In this document: in pieces, positions 44,293 through 55,800 of the stretch
Position numbering within the stretch: the stretch's first letter is position 1
How the letters are laid out: each line of letters starts with the position of its first letter
Assembly: GCF_001761485.1 (NCBI RefSeq)
Contig: NC_090775.1
Location: forward strand, 3,541,001-3,605,000
Origin: Yarrowia lipolytica
Lineage: Eukaryota; Ascomycota; Dipodascomycetes; Dipodascales
Direction: 5' to 3'
Length of the DNA stretch: 64,000 bases
Made by a program: the position numbers and the translations under genes
Notes under the pieces: generated by a model
What the model saw: the letters and a program-made list of their open reading frames with translations, nothing else
Database searches by the model: none
Told to the model about the DNA's origin: nothing

Positions 44293-45831
44293 CTAGAGCT
44301 TGTACTCAAAGTAAGGAGATCGATCACCAAGCTGGGCGAACTCATCCTCGGACATGCTGTCGTAGTAGCCAGAGGCAAGTCGCTCCTTCTTGAGGGTGTT
44401 CTGCCGGGTGTAGAAGATTCGCAGACTAACTAGACACACGAAGCCCAGGACGATGAAGCCCAGGTTGACGGAGTGTCCGAGTCGGTACTGGGGCTTGTCC
44501 TGCACTCGATAAATGTTAGTGGAGACGGCTCCAAGAAGGTTACCAATACCGATCTGCACGGCCATGGCCACGGCTCGCTTGTACGATCCAGACACGTTGT
44601 TGGAGATCCAAGAGATAATACCGGGAATGGCAGGGTAGATTCCAAATGCGGCCAGGTAGCAACCAACATATGTAGCAGCAGGGTGGGCTGCGGCAGAAAT
44701 GGAGATAGCCAGAATGTAACCCAGCATCATGCAACACAAGTTGAAGGCGACAAAGATAGATCGCTTCTGCAGCCGGTCGGAGAGCCATGCCTGCAGCACA
44801 CCCCAGCAGGCAGCCACAATGTAAATGGGGATGGTCAGTAGCTGGGCCTTGGAGGAGGTGTAGCCGAGGTTCTTGATAATGGAGGGCAGGAAGAAGGAGA
44901 TGGAGTAAAGAGGACAGATAATACCCCAGAAGAGTCCGAGATGCAGCCAGGTCTGGATGTCCTTGAAGGCGTCCCAGAGGTACTTGGAGTTCATGGAGTC
45001 ATCCTGGGCCACAGCGGAGGAGGAAGACTGGCCGTCAAACTTGATTCGGTACATGATGTACTGTCGCTCATCCTCAGTCAGGAACTTGGCGGTCTCAGGG
45101 TAATCGTAGAGAGTAAAGTAGGCAATGAATCCAACAACAACGGTGGCGATACCTTCGAGGATGAAGATCCATCTCCATCCCTCGAGTCCAGCGACGCCTC
45201 GCATCTTGGAAATGGCGAAGGCAAGTAGACCAGAAAATGCACCAGCCACGGAAGCGGCAGAGAAGAACATTGCCTGTCGGAACTGGAGCTCGGATCGGCA
45301 GTACCAAGTTGTAAGATAATATGCGACACCAGGGAACAGACCAGCCTCGAAGACACCGAGCAGGACTCGTGTAGCGAGAAGACCTCCATAGTTCTGAACA
45401 ATGCCCATCAGAGTCATAACCAGTCCCCAGGCAACCATGATGGAAGGGAGCCAGATGGAGGGTCGGAACTTCTTGAGCAGCATGTTAGAGGGGACTTCGA
45501 GGGGTGCATAGGTGAAGAAGAAGACAGTGAGGGCCATGTTGTACTGCTCACCGGTGAGGTTGAGATCTGTAGAAAGGCCCTCGATGTTAGCGTTACCAAT
45601 GTTACCTCGATCGAGGAAACACAGAAGGTAGAGAAGAGAAAGCATGGGGATGATGTGGAAGTCCATCTTTCGTAGCAGCTTTTTCTTGTCTACGCTGGGG
45701 TAAAGCTCCTCAGCGGTCGCCATGAGCTCTCCCGAGGCCTTCTCGGGGTCGGTGATGGTGATCTGAGTGCCATTCTTGAAATCCTCCTCAATGGAGGCGG
45801 ATTCAATGTGAGTAGCGTCGGTCTTCTCCAT
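44293..45831 (-). CDS. MFS transporter, anion:cation symporter family (Dal5/Tna1 type)
   Basis: The 512-residue protein has about 12 membrane helices after a polar N-terminus of about 60 residues. Family features are LLYLLCFLDRGNIGNANIEG in helix 1, GVFEAGLFPGVAYYLTTWY in helix 4, and EGWRWIFILEG before helix 6. Members import vitamins and organic anions such as nicotinate, allantoate, pantothenate or dipeptides at the plasma membrane. The substrate is not decided here. The start ATG is followed by an acidic N-terminus typical of the family. A TTTTATA element at 46020-46026 (minus: TATAAAA) is about 190 bases upstream. Confidence 0.9.
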   Translation of the reverse strand: MEKTDATHIESASIEEDFKNGTQITITDPEKASGELMATAEELYPSVDKKKLLRKMDFHIIPMLSLLYLLCFLDRGNIGNANIEGLSTDLNLTGEQYNMALTVFFFTYAPLEVPSNMLLKKFRPSIWLPSIMVAWGLVMTLMGIVQNYGGLLATRVLLGVFEAGLFPGVAYYLTTWYCRSELQFRQAMFFSAASVAGAFSGLLAFAISKMRGVAGLEGWRWIFILEGIATVVVGFIAYFTLYDYPETAKFLTEDERQYIMYRIKFDGQSSSSAVAQDDSMNSKYLWDAFKDIQTWLHLGLFWGIICPLYSISFFLPSIIKNLGYTSSKAQLLTIPIYIVAACWGVLQAWLSDRLQKRSIFVAFNLCCMMLGYILAISISAAAHPAATYVGCYLAAFGIYPAIPGIISWISNNVSGSYKRAVAMAVQIGIGNLLGAVSTNIYRVQDKPQYRLGHSVNLGFIVLGFVCLVSLRIFYTRQNTLKKERLASGYYDSMSEDEFAQLGDRSPYFEYKL

Positions 45832-48800
45832 GCTAGTCGGTTGTAGAATTAAAAATGAAGGGGAAGAAGGTGTTGAAGTAGTTGGAGTGGTTGGTTGGTT
45901 TATCGAAGGAAATCAGTCAAGCAGTGGATGCCTATACAAACTCCAAAGCCGTCGTGGTTGGAGTAGTAGTGGTTGCTAGTGCAGGCTTGTAGTGATTTAC
46001 CCCAGACGCCCACGACACCTTTTATATTAAAAACGCCAAGGTGTCGACATCTGAAAAGACGCACAGTTTTGTGGGGTAACATGCGAGATAGCAAAAGTCG
46101 AGACCTTCTACGATTGTCGGTCTCTCATCGGTAACTGACTTCTTTGTGCAGATATGAGGAATAGAGAGACGTCAGAGGGGGATATGGGTAAACCTTAGTG
46201 CGCCAAGCTAACGAGGGGATGTCGTGCACTACAGCAGGGTGGCAAAGTCGGTGAAATCCGCGCACTCGGAAATTATAGGGGGTAAATGAACGCGTCTTTC
46301 AGACTTACCTTTGGCCTTCTCTTCTGCTTTTAACACTGAGTTTTCCACGCAACGAGATCCCAACAGAGTTAAGCAGTGTCGATATAGTGTCGTGTCCACA
46401 ATTTAGCCCTTGACAGCCGCACATCAGCCGTGTATGTCTCGTTAGTTTAGACTAGATTTGACAAACTCAAACTCACAATTGGGTTCCTACTGCTCAATCA
46501 GAGCAATTGGGTTCGCTCTTCGCCTTGAAAAAAGTGGGGAAATGCATTATTATGACGATTCAACGGTTTTGGAGAGCGCCCACAACAGGACTTTACTGAC
46601 CAATTATTATGAGTATCCAGCTAATCAACGACAAAATCAACCTACAACAGGGTCGTATACCTGTCGCAATATTAAATCACTACTGCGAAAAAGAAAGAAA
46701 GAAAAGAAAAAAACACGCTAAAACGAGATGTGAAAAATGCCACACTAACTCACATGCAAAGGTCGGGGCAACGGATCCACATTGTGTGGCTCGTGTTACG
46801 CTAACATCTGACAAGCATCGTCTGACGGGGATCGATCAGTGTCTGCAGCTGCTAATCTCCTGTGTGGAAGTGTGAACTCACACACTCTCTTGATTCGCCT
46901 AGCTTACTGTATTGGTTTCATTTGGCCATGCCGGCCGGTTTGCTTGCTCCTTAAAATGGTGCTGGCAAGTTGAACCGAAAATTCCTTATCTGAACTCAAT
47001 CTGAGTGCTAGTTTAACCGACTTGTGGAGAGCTTGTGCTGCATTCGTGCATGGCTGTACGGGAAGATGCATAATGAAGGCATTTGTGACAGCACAGCTAC
47101 AGACACAATGTACAGACGCGTAAAGGTCGACATGCTTATGTGGGTAGATGCACTCGATACTTGTTGAGCGCACAGTGAGTACCTTGCTAGGCTGTCAGGT
47201 GGGGAACCTTGTGCATATTGCAAGCTCAACAGCCTTCGATCCACAGTATTCTCAACGTTAACAGCAATCCCAAGTAATGAACACACAAATTTAGGGTGCC
47301 TGAACCCCTGTCGTCATCTAGACAGTATCATAATAGGTCTCTATTATTACTGCTTTTGACAGGTAATTTAAAGATCTTATGACGTGTGTCACCGAATGTC
47401 ATTTTGGGTCTGTCTCTACATCTACCCATCTTCGCTTAGTATGGCCGGATTGAGTATAAGGGGTGGAGTAAGATAGCAGACCCTCCTCACCAAGCACTCT
47501 CACGAAAACTCCTCCCCCTGGATCGCACACCATAATCTCTTTCCACCGTATAGTCGTCATATCGCTTGGGTGCTTAAGCCCCACTGGACCCTCTGCTGAG
47601 CTCCGCATTTCATGCTATACTTTCCTGTTCCGGGGTGTGTGTTAGCTTGGCAGGCTATCGATCAACCGGCATTACTCCGGCCTGTGGCTGCACGATGTTT
47701 TTGATTGTGAACAACCAACGACTAAATGTGTCAATGTTTCACCCAAAGAGAGACGAGACGTGGTGTGAGGTCAAAATATGGCAAAACGAGCCACTTGTAT
47801 CTGCTTGTTAGTCATCACTCACATCCCACTAGCCGTAAATATCCCGGGTAGTGCAATATTATCATCGTCTGTCTCATTCATCGGACCCATAATTTTCTTG
47901 TTTCGTCATTGTGTATCGTAAGGTAGGCCACCATTTGGCCCCACCATACAGAAGCCGCCGCACTTCCCCTCCTTATATATATGAGGGGAAACGTTTGGTG
48001 TATCAGGCCATGTCCGACGTCTTGGCGTTTGTGGAAGAATCCCAATATGCACATAAAGTAGGGTTAACTCAGTTTTGCACCACAACGTCGGTCAGACCTC
48101 GGGGGTATAATCTCGGGCAAAATTCGGACGGTAATAGGGGTATCAGACCACTGGGACGAATGTCAGAGATTATAATGTGGCCACCATGGCTGTATCGAGA
48201 AATGTTCCTGTTGAGCATAGATTCGAACGGCATGCCGTGAGCTCACTGTTGATGATGCTGTGGCAGAGGCAGATGAAACATGAATGTCCGAGGTCTTTAC
48301 ACTCAAGCATTTGATGTAAGGGCTTCCATTTATTCCAGTACATGCCTCTTGGGCCGGGAGCACGTCTGTCAGTGTCGGAATGTGATGTTGTCAAATCTGT
48401 CTGTAGTGGATGCTTGAATCGTCATAGTCGTCGCCGAAGTCGTAATAACTAACCACCTGTATCACAAATAGGTATCACAGCGGATATCATATAATATCTC
48501 CCTCTGTGGTGTTGTCTCTTCCATGGAAAAAGTCGTTTGTTGAAGTGCAGTGGTGAACAGATGTCGAACAATCTACTTTCGATGTCCAGGTTCAATGTTG
48601 GCGATGTGGACATTTGCGCCGCGGGGGCTCGTCCTCAGTGGGTTTCAGTCGTATTCCCAGCCGTTTCTCTTTTCCATCAATTCCCTAGCATCGACACACT
48701 GAAATATTGGTCTACTGCCCGGATTATATATATTTAAACTTGCGTGATACTTTCGGAACTAGAGATGCCGTGGATATGTCGGCTAGGGTCGACCCGGTCG

Positions 48801-49766
48801 ATACCCGGATGGGGGGTTTGCGGAGGGCTGTAGGAGGGACTTTGAGACATAATTTGACCGGACAAAGCAATGGATCAATATTACTGTGTCCAATTTGTAG
48901 ATTTGTGTGGTTTTAATTTCGAAAATAACTCTCGTACTTGTAATAGCCCTACCCCTCCTATTATTCCGCTTCCTTACCGTTAGCCTTGAGAACCTTGTTA
49001 AGTATATGAAATGCAGTGTGCGATACAGAATGTGTATATGAATTATGGTGGTGAGTTAGTACAAGATGACAATTGTCGTACAGGTACTTGTATGGGTACT
49101 TGTAGGTACGAATATTGAATGAGTTGTGTATAAAAGGGGTTTTGAATCTCACCTCGTTCTCATTATACAAGTCCAAGTACAGTACTTGTACTTATCTCGT
49201 GTCTGTTAATTGTTTGAGTGGGTCGTCTTAAACTCCTTAAACTGACTTCGTATGCTGTGAAGCCACGGTGGGGTGTGCACCCTGCAAGCGTAAGAACGGT
49301 CAATATTCTGAGCTGATAACATGTGATCTCTATCACACTATGTGTACAAGTACTCTACAAAGTACATGTACTGTACCGACACAAGAAGATGAGCTCATAC
49401 TCACCCGTCCCTCTCAATGTGCACCCCCACACGCTGCACACACAGCGACAACACCAGAATTTCAAGTACAAGTACATGGCGTCGAAGGTGTTAATTTATC
49501 CCCTATTCGAGTCCCCGCAATAACTACCATGGGTGTACCTTCATATGAGAAAAAAATATCGCCTAAGCGTTCATATTATGACGGCTACTGATGCTCATGT
49601 GGGGGGAATACTAAGTTCACGGGTCATACATACCTCTCCTAAAAATTTGTACACATCCACACACAAGGTTTTGACGCGTGCATGATTTCGTTAATGGAAA
49701 AAACGCGTCAGGGCAGCACGAAGCTACACAACACTCAGCACACTACAACATACGAGCTACACCACC
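45832..49766. other. Long intergenic stretch between transporter and DPB2
   Basis: Almost 4 kb without a supported gene. Short open frames (for example 47399-47608 minus, 47911-48240 plus) lack recognisable domains. A cysteine-rich reading at 49230-49370 faintly resembles a Zn2Cys6 cluster but is not convincing. A palindromic CAAGTACAGTACTTG motif lies at 49174-49188. The left end should contain the regulatory region of the transporter. Confidence 0.5.
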
Positions 49767-51725
49767 ATGCCAGCAGTCCTCCCGATAAAGCTGAATCCAT
49801 CGCAAATGCGGCCCGTGGCGTACCGGATCTTCTCCAAGAAGCACGGCCTCAACTTGAAATCAACAGGTCTCGAAACACTCACCGAAATCATAGGCAAAAA
49901 CTACGGAACCGAATGGCGAGGGGCCGAGGCTGCCAAAATGATGGAGGAGATTTGTCGACTGTGGAAGGAGCAGGAGATGGGTGTTTTTGTGGAGGGCAAG
50001 CCGCTGCAGGAACTGTTCGATGAGATCACAGCCAGCAAGAAGGCCAAGGAAAAGGCACGAGTCCAGGTGGTTTCCAAGAGCGTGGGATTGACTGGAGTGG
50101 AGGAAATCGAGGATCGGGAAGGAGAGCCACAGGTGAACGTCATCAGAGAAGCAGCTCCTTCTGTGGACGTTGTGTGGAAGGAGTTCTTCAAGGTGATTAG
50201 TGCTTTTGATCAGCCTCTTTTCCATTATAATGCCCGCCAGCAACGGTTTGAGAAGCGGAAAACAAAACCCACATTGTTCGCCAATGCCCAATCTGCCTCT
50301 AACATGTTTCTGACTCGTTACCATCTGGTCTACAACCGTCTATTGCGCAATGACGACACCACAGACCTGAAAATCACATCGATCCGATCTCTTATTGGTC
50401 GACAGGGCGAGTTTTCCATCTTCGGAATGCTTTCCAAGAATCCGGAGCAGAAGATTTGTTTGCAGGACGACACTGGTCGTATTCTGCTGATCCTAGCAGC
50501 TGGTTGCAAGCCTGATCCAGGAGTATACTATCCTGAAGGCTCCTTTGTCATCTGTAACGGTCGATACATGAAGTCAGGAGACGCCGAAGTGTTTGTGGTC
50601 ATCACCATGGGCCCTCCTGTGGCCGAGAAACGACAGGAGACCATCACAGCATACGGAAACATGGACTATCTGGGACTGCATGGAAACCCCCATGGTTCTG
50701 TGGTGAGACGAATTGAACGGCAGGTGGAAGCATCAATGCTTGCCGAAGAGAAACGCTTGGTAGATCAGAAAGTGATTGTGTTTGGTGGAGATATGTATTT
50801 GGACAATCCTTTGACTCTCAAGGCTCTACAGAAAGTGTTTTCGACCATTGAGCTTGAGTTTCAGGACTCTGGAACCAAGAAGCCTCTAGCCATGGTGTTC
50901 TCAGGAGACTTCACTAGTCAGTACCAGCCACCGCATTTGTACAAAAAGGGGTTCGACAAGTTGGAGGAGCTTTTCAAGGAGTTCAGCAGCATTATCACTG
51001 GTGTCAAGATTATTTTTGTTCCTGGCCAACGGGATCCTTGGACTAACACTTTCCCGACACAGAATGCAGTTGTTCCTCTGCAACCTCTTCCAACCACCAT
51101 GATTAACAGAGTCGCCAGACTATGTGGAGAGGATGTTTCAATGAGCTCCAACCCCTGTAGAATGGCTTATCTTACACAGGATATGGTCTTCTACCGAGAT
51201 GGACTCAGTGAGCGTCTGCGAAAGTGCAACCTTCAACTTGATTCTGCCAAGGACGATTCGGACGATTCGGATGATGACATTGAGATTGACAACGATGAAG
51301 TAATGATCAACGACGTTGTAGTCAACGAGCCCGAATCGTCCTTCGACTTTGGAGAGGGGCTCAGCAACCTCACTCGACCAGTGGATATCAGCACTCCTAT
51401 GGCCAGCCAAGTGGGTCCTACCAACACTCTTTCAGCCAAGGAGGTGGAGTCTCGCAAGATTGTGCGAACCATTTGTGATCAGGGTCACTTGTCTCCCTTC
51501 AACAGACACGACAGACCTGTTGCCTGGGACTACGACGAAACTCTATGGCTCAGTCCACTGCCTACGATCCTGTTTATGGTTGACACACATGCTCCGAAGT
51601 TCTCTCTCAGGTACGAGGAGTGTATGGTGGTCAACCCTGGCCCCTTCCTGAACAGAAAGATCGCCAGCTGGGTTGAGTATGATCCTTCCAAGAAGACAGT
51701 CAAGGAGCGACAGTTGCATATTTAG
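49767..51725 (+). CDS. DPB2: DNA polymerase epsilon subunit B (Dpb2)
   Basis: The 652-residue protein has the Dpb2 N-terminal helical domain (about 1-75). A linker with RYHLVYNRLLRND near 188-200 follows, then an OB fold (about 205-330) and an inactive calcineurin-like phosphoesterase domain (about 335-650, VIVFGGDMYLDN). Dpb2 is essential, connects Pol epsilon with the GINS part of the CMG helicase and is a cell-cycle-phosphorylated subunit. An acidic insert (DDSDDSDDDIEIDNDE) lies near 497-512. The start follows MPAVLPIKLNPSQ, at the usual distance from the first helix. Confidence 0.93.
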   Translation: MPAVLPIKLNPSQMRPVAYRIFSKKHGLNLKSTGLETLTEIIGKNYGTEWRGAEAAKMMEEICRLWKEQEMGVFVEGKPLQELFDEITASKKAKEKARVQVVSKSVGLTGVEEIEDREGEPQVNVIREAAPSVDVVWKEFFKVISAFDQPLFHYNARQQRFEKRKTKPTLFANAQSASNMFLTRYHLVYNRLLRNDDTTDLKITSIRSLIGRQGEFSIFGMLSKNPEQKICLQDDTGRILLILAAGCKPDPGVYYPEGSFVICNGRYMKSGDAEVFVVITMGPPVAEKRQETITAYGNMDYLGLHGNPHGSVVRRIERQVEASMLAEEKRLVDQKVIVFGGDMYLDNPLTLKALQKVFSTIELEFQDSGTKKPLAMVFSGDFTSQYQPPHLYKKGFDKLEELFKEFSSIITGVKIIFVPGQRDPWTNTFPTQNAVVPLQPLPTTMINRVARLCGEDVSMSSNPCRMAYLTQDMVFYRDGLSERLRKCNLQLDSAKDDSDDSDDDIEIDNDEVMINDVVVNEPESSFDFGEGLSNLTRPVDISTPMASQVGPTNTLSAKEVESRKIVRTICDQGHLSPFNRHDRPVAWDYDETLWLSPLPTILFMVDTHAPKFSLRYEECMVVNPGPFLNRKIASWVEYDPSKKTVKERQLHI

Positions 51726-51849
51726 ACAGTAATTCATGACCCAATATTAGAAAAATGAGCCTTTGTTGCGTTTGAAGCGATATTATTGCCTTATCATACG
51801 CAGTCTTATGATTATTATTAGTAATCAAATGAAGAATGGAGACTAAAAA

Positions 51850-51934
51850 AGCCCGACGTGGGGCTTGAACCCACAGCCTTGAGATGACACCTAAGAATAA
51901 GAGTCTCACGCTCTACCGATTGAGCTAGCCAGGC
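51850..51934 (-). tRNA. tRNA-Lys(CTT) with a 12-base intron
   Basis: Minus-strand sequence folds as a full cloverleaf. The acceptor stem is GCCTGGC/GTCGGGC (with G-T pairs), the D-arm follows TAGCTCAATCGGTAGAGC, the anticodon stem is TGAGA/TCTCA and the T-arm is GTGGG TTCAAGC CCCAC. The anticodon loop reads C-T-CTT-A then the 12-base intron TTCTTAGGTGTC then A, so the intron sits after position 37, the canonical eukaryotic place. The discriminator is T. A run of T's follows as a Pol III terminator (AAAAAA at 51845-51850 on the plus strand). Confidence 0.95.
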
Positions 51935-51939
51935 ATGTT

Positions 51940-52200
51940 TAACGATATTGAAAAAAGAAAATTGGACGTAGAATACCGTACATTTGATTAGTCAGCTGAT
52001 TAGAATAAAAAAATTGAGTAATGAATCATCAGAATAAAAAAAAATTGAGCTGTAATGAATCATTAGTTAAAAAAAATATAAAAAAGAAAAAACGAGAAAA
52101 GAAAAATGGATCATTAGGATAAACAAAAAGTGTGTAATACATCCAAAGATTAAAAATAAAAAATAAAAAATAAAAAAACATCCCAGAAATCAAAAATGAA
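51940..52200. repeat. A-rich degenerate repeat tract upstream of tRNA-Lys
   Basis: Several degenerate copies of an approximately 30-base unit with GAATCATNAG followed by an A/T run (AATAAAAAAA) are seen, then three near-perfect AAAAATA units (about 52153-52178). The tract lies immediately upstream of the tRNA gene in its transcription direction. No coding potential. Confidence 0.6.
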
Positions 52201-52817
52201 AAACCCTGAAAATGTATTTCCGTAGAACAAAATAATTAAGATGTCCTCAGAACAACCATAGGAGCTCTATAACGACGCGTTGCATAAATAGTAGTTGCAT
52301 AAAGAAAACCAATAACAACGAGTAATACTCATCAAAGAATGCAGGTAAGATAAACACTGCGTTCGCAGAGTACAATATGTACACACACAACCTGACACGT
52401 CCTGTTGTTACACATTCCAGCAAGATCAGTTTATGCATGCAACAATACATACAACACAATACATTTAATCGTATACATACATCTGAGAAAAGGTCAACTA
52501 TTGACAATATTTGTAAGTGGCGAAACCCTACAAAACATGGGACATGATATATGAGCCCCTCAGAAAAGAAACATCGGACAAACAGACTCGTGAGCTCGTT
52601 TCTCCACTATTTCAGTAAAATTTAATTTTGTTGCTTGAAACACTTTCAAAGTTGATACTGACTGCTCAAGTTGCTCCTCACACATGCCCAAAGTTGAGTT
52701 ACCCTACCTGCGAACCACCTCCCAACTCATACAATTTAATGATTTATAGGCAGGAAAAAAAAGGCTGACACAGACTCAACATCACACCAAGATCTCATTG
52801 CTCCCGTCTTGAAAGCC

Positions 52818-55800
52818 ATGTTCGGAAGCAGCAACACGACATTTGGCGGCGGCTCGTCGTTCGGTAACAACAACAACTCGTCTGGCGGCGGTCTTTTCGG
52901 CAACACCAACAATGCATCTTCTGGAGGCGGAATGTTTGGGGCTAAGCCAGCCACCAGCACTTTTGGTGGCGGTGGATTTGGAGCCTCGAACACCAACACC
53001 TCCACCAATGCGTTTGGGGCAGCTTCTTCATCCCCCTTCGGCTCGTCTTCGACCCCTTCTCCTGGTCAATGCCCCGGTACCACTCTTACTCCCTTTCAGC
53101 CGTTTACCGACAAGGATACTGCCAACGGAAAGATGATGACCAACATCTACGAGACCATCACCATGATGCCTCAGTATCGCACTTGGTCTCAGGAGGAGCT
53201 GCGGCTGGCTGATTACCAACAGGGTAAGCAGTACGGCACTGCTGGCGCCACGGCCACCAACACCTTTGGGGCTGCCAACACCGCTTCTCCCTTTGGATCT
53301 TCTTCCAACACCAACAACTCGCCGTTTGGAAACTCTTCCACTTCGGGTGGCAATACTTTTGGTGGCGGGTTCGGCCAGAACAAACCCGCTACTGGGGGCC
53401 TGTTTGGAAGCTCCAACACCAACACTGGTGGTGGATTTGGTACCTCGTCCACTTCTGGAGGCTTTGGCTCCAACACCACCAGCAACACTGGTGGATTCGG
53501 CGGATTCGGTCAGAACAACAACGCCACTAGCAACACCGGTGCATTTGGGGCTGCCAAGCCCTCGCCCTTTGGTGGTACCTCGTCTTTCGGCAGTGGCAAC
53601 ACTGGTGGAGGCATGTTCGGAAGCACCAACAACACCTCCAACACCACCAGTGGCTTCGGAGGTGGATTCGGACAGAACAACGCTAACACCAACACCACTG
53701 GCGGTTTCGGCGGAGGATTTGGCCAGAACAACACCACCAACAACTCTGGCGGAGGTCTGTTCGGTAACAATAACACCACCAACAACACCTCGGGGGGATT
53801 TGGCCAGACTTCCACCTCTACTGGCTTCGGTTTCGGTCAGAATAAGCCTGCTACCACCAGTTTCGGCCAGACCAACAACACTGGGGGTGGTCTCTTTGGC
53901 AACACCAACACCAACACCAACACCAACACCGGCGGCGGAATGTTTGGCCAGGCTAACAACAATACCTCAGGTGGAGGGCTGTTTGGTCAGAACAATAACA
54001 CCAACAACAGCGGGGGAGGTCTGTTCGGTCAGACAAACAACACCAACACTACGAATAACGCATTTGGTGCGAACAACAACACTTCTGGAGGAGGCCTGTT
54101 TGGACAGAAGCCCGCAACTACCGGTTTCGGAGCAACCAACACAGGCACTACAACCGGCGGAGGACTGTTTGGCAACACTAACAACAACACTAACACCAAT
54201 ACAGGCGGTGGATTGTTCGGCAATAATAACAACACTAACACAAACACTGGTGGAGGTTTCGGAGGGTTTGGCCAGAACAACAACACTGCCAACACTGGGA
54301 CCACCGGTGGCGGTTTGTTTGGCCAGAACAAACCTGCTACTGGAGGGCTGTTTGGCCAGAACACCACCACTCCTGCCTCGACCGGTACTACTGGAGGAGG
54401 CTTCTCGTTTGGCCAGAACAACAACAATGCCTCTTCCAACACTGGAGCCACCGGAGGAGGCCTCTTCGGCCAGAACAAGCCTGCAACCGGCGGTCTTTTC
54501 GGAAACAACAGCTCAACCACCACTACCAACACCACTGGCGGAGGGCTGTTTGGAAACAACAACGCCGCCTCCAACACCTCTGCTACCACCGGTGGAGGTC
54601 TGTTTGGTGCCAAGCCTGCGACTACTGGAGGAGGTCTGTTTGGCAGCAACAACACCACCAACACCTCCAACACCGGAGGAGGTCTGTTTGGCAACAACAA
54701 CGCTAACACCAGCAACACTGGCGGTGGATTGTTCGGTAACAATAACGCCAACAATAACGCTAACACCTCTACTGGTGGCGGTCTGTTCGGCAACAACAAT
54801 GCCATGAATAACAATAACATGAACAACATGGGTGCCAGAAACAACCAGACTCCTTCGCTCACGGCGTCCATTGACCAGAACCCCTACTCGAACAACCCCT
54901 TGTTCTCTGGTCAGACTCCTCCTGCTCTGACCTCTTCTGGTTCCAACGGCACTGCCAAGGATCCTCTGACCACCTCTCTAACCTCCAAGAGCGGAGCCAA
55001 GAGCGGCAACAACGGCGTATCTTCTGCATCTTACCTTTCGTCGTCTCGACCACTGTTCCAGCCTCGAAAGAAGACGTCTGCCATTGCTTCCGAGCATGTT
55101 GCGCACCAGCGAAACTACCCGGAGGACCGGTTTGAGCGAATCTCTCTACCCGAGGTCGCCTCTGCTGGCAACACTTCTGTGTCTAGCGTGGGCAACACAT
55201 CTATGTCCACGGCCAGCAAGCCTCGCCACTCTCTGTTCTCTCCCAAGACAGATGAGTTCTTGCTGGGGTCGGACGCCTTTGTGCCTCGACGAGAGATCCG
55301 AAAGCTGGTCATTGACCGTTCTGGCGACGAGGCTGAGCTGCGACGTCTGACTCAGGGCGAGGACCCTGAGCTGGAGGATCCTCACCAGCACCAAAACGTC
55401 CATGATACTCCTTCCAAGGCTCCTCTCAAATCATCTCTCAGTACTCCGAACAGCCAGCAGCGAAAGAAGTCAGTGTCTTTCTCTGCGGCTGGAGACAACT
55501 CCGTGTTAAATGGTTTGAACGACCCTGACTCGCTTGAAATGGCTCCCGTTTCTCAGTCAGGAACTCCTTCATTCTTCCCCAAGTCTACGGCCTCTCCTAT
55601 TCACAAGGCTGTGTCTGTGGAGTCCTCCGCCACTGCTTCTCCCACTGCCACCCAAACTTCGGACGAGGAGATTGTCGATGATCAGGGCTACTGGTTCTCT
55701 CCCCGACTCATGGCTCTCAAGACCATGACCACCGAACAGCTCAAGGCCGTGCCCAACTTTGTGGTGGGCCGAAAGGGCTTCGGTAAGATCCAATTCCTCG

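Larger units (their letters stand above)
51726..52817. other. Intergenic between DPB2 and nucleoporin, with tRNA and A-rich tract
   Basis: About 1.1 kb. It contains tRNA-Lys (51850-51934, minus) and then, at about 51940-52200, a strongly A-rich tract with degenerate repeats of GAATCATNAG and AATAAAAAAA type. The remainder shows no gene. Confidence 0.6.

Noticed and set aside
49230-49370. Possible Zn2Cys6 zinc cluster (GCAPCKRKNG)
   Set aside because: Only half of the CxxCxxxxxxC pattern is present, the remaining cysteines are misplaced, and no transcription-factor body follows.
53266-54807. 513-codon plus-strand frame and a 280-codon minus-strand frame within the nucleoporin gene
   Set aside because: They are products of the repetitive FG-repeat DNA, which is open in several frames. 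The composition (Pro/Leu/Thr repeats) mirrors the repeat and the true frame has recognised domains at both ends.
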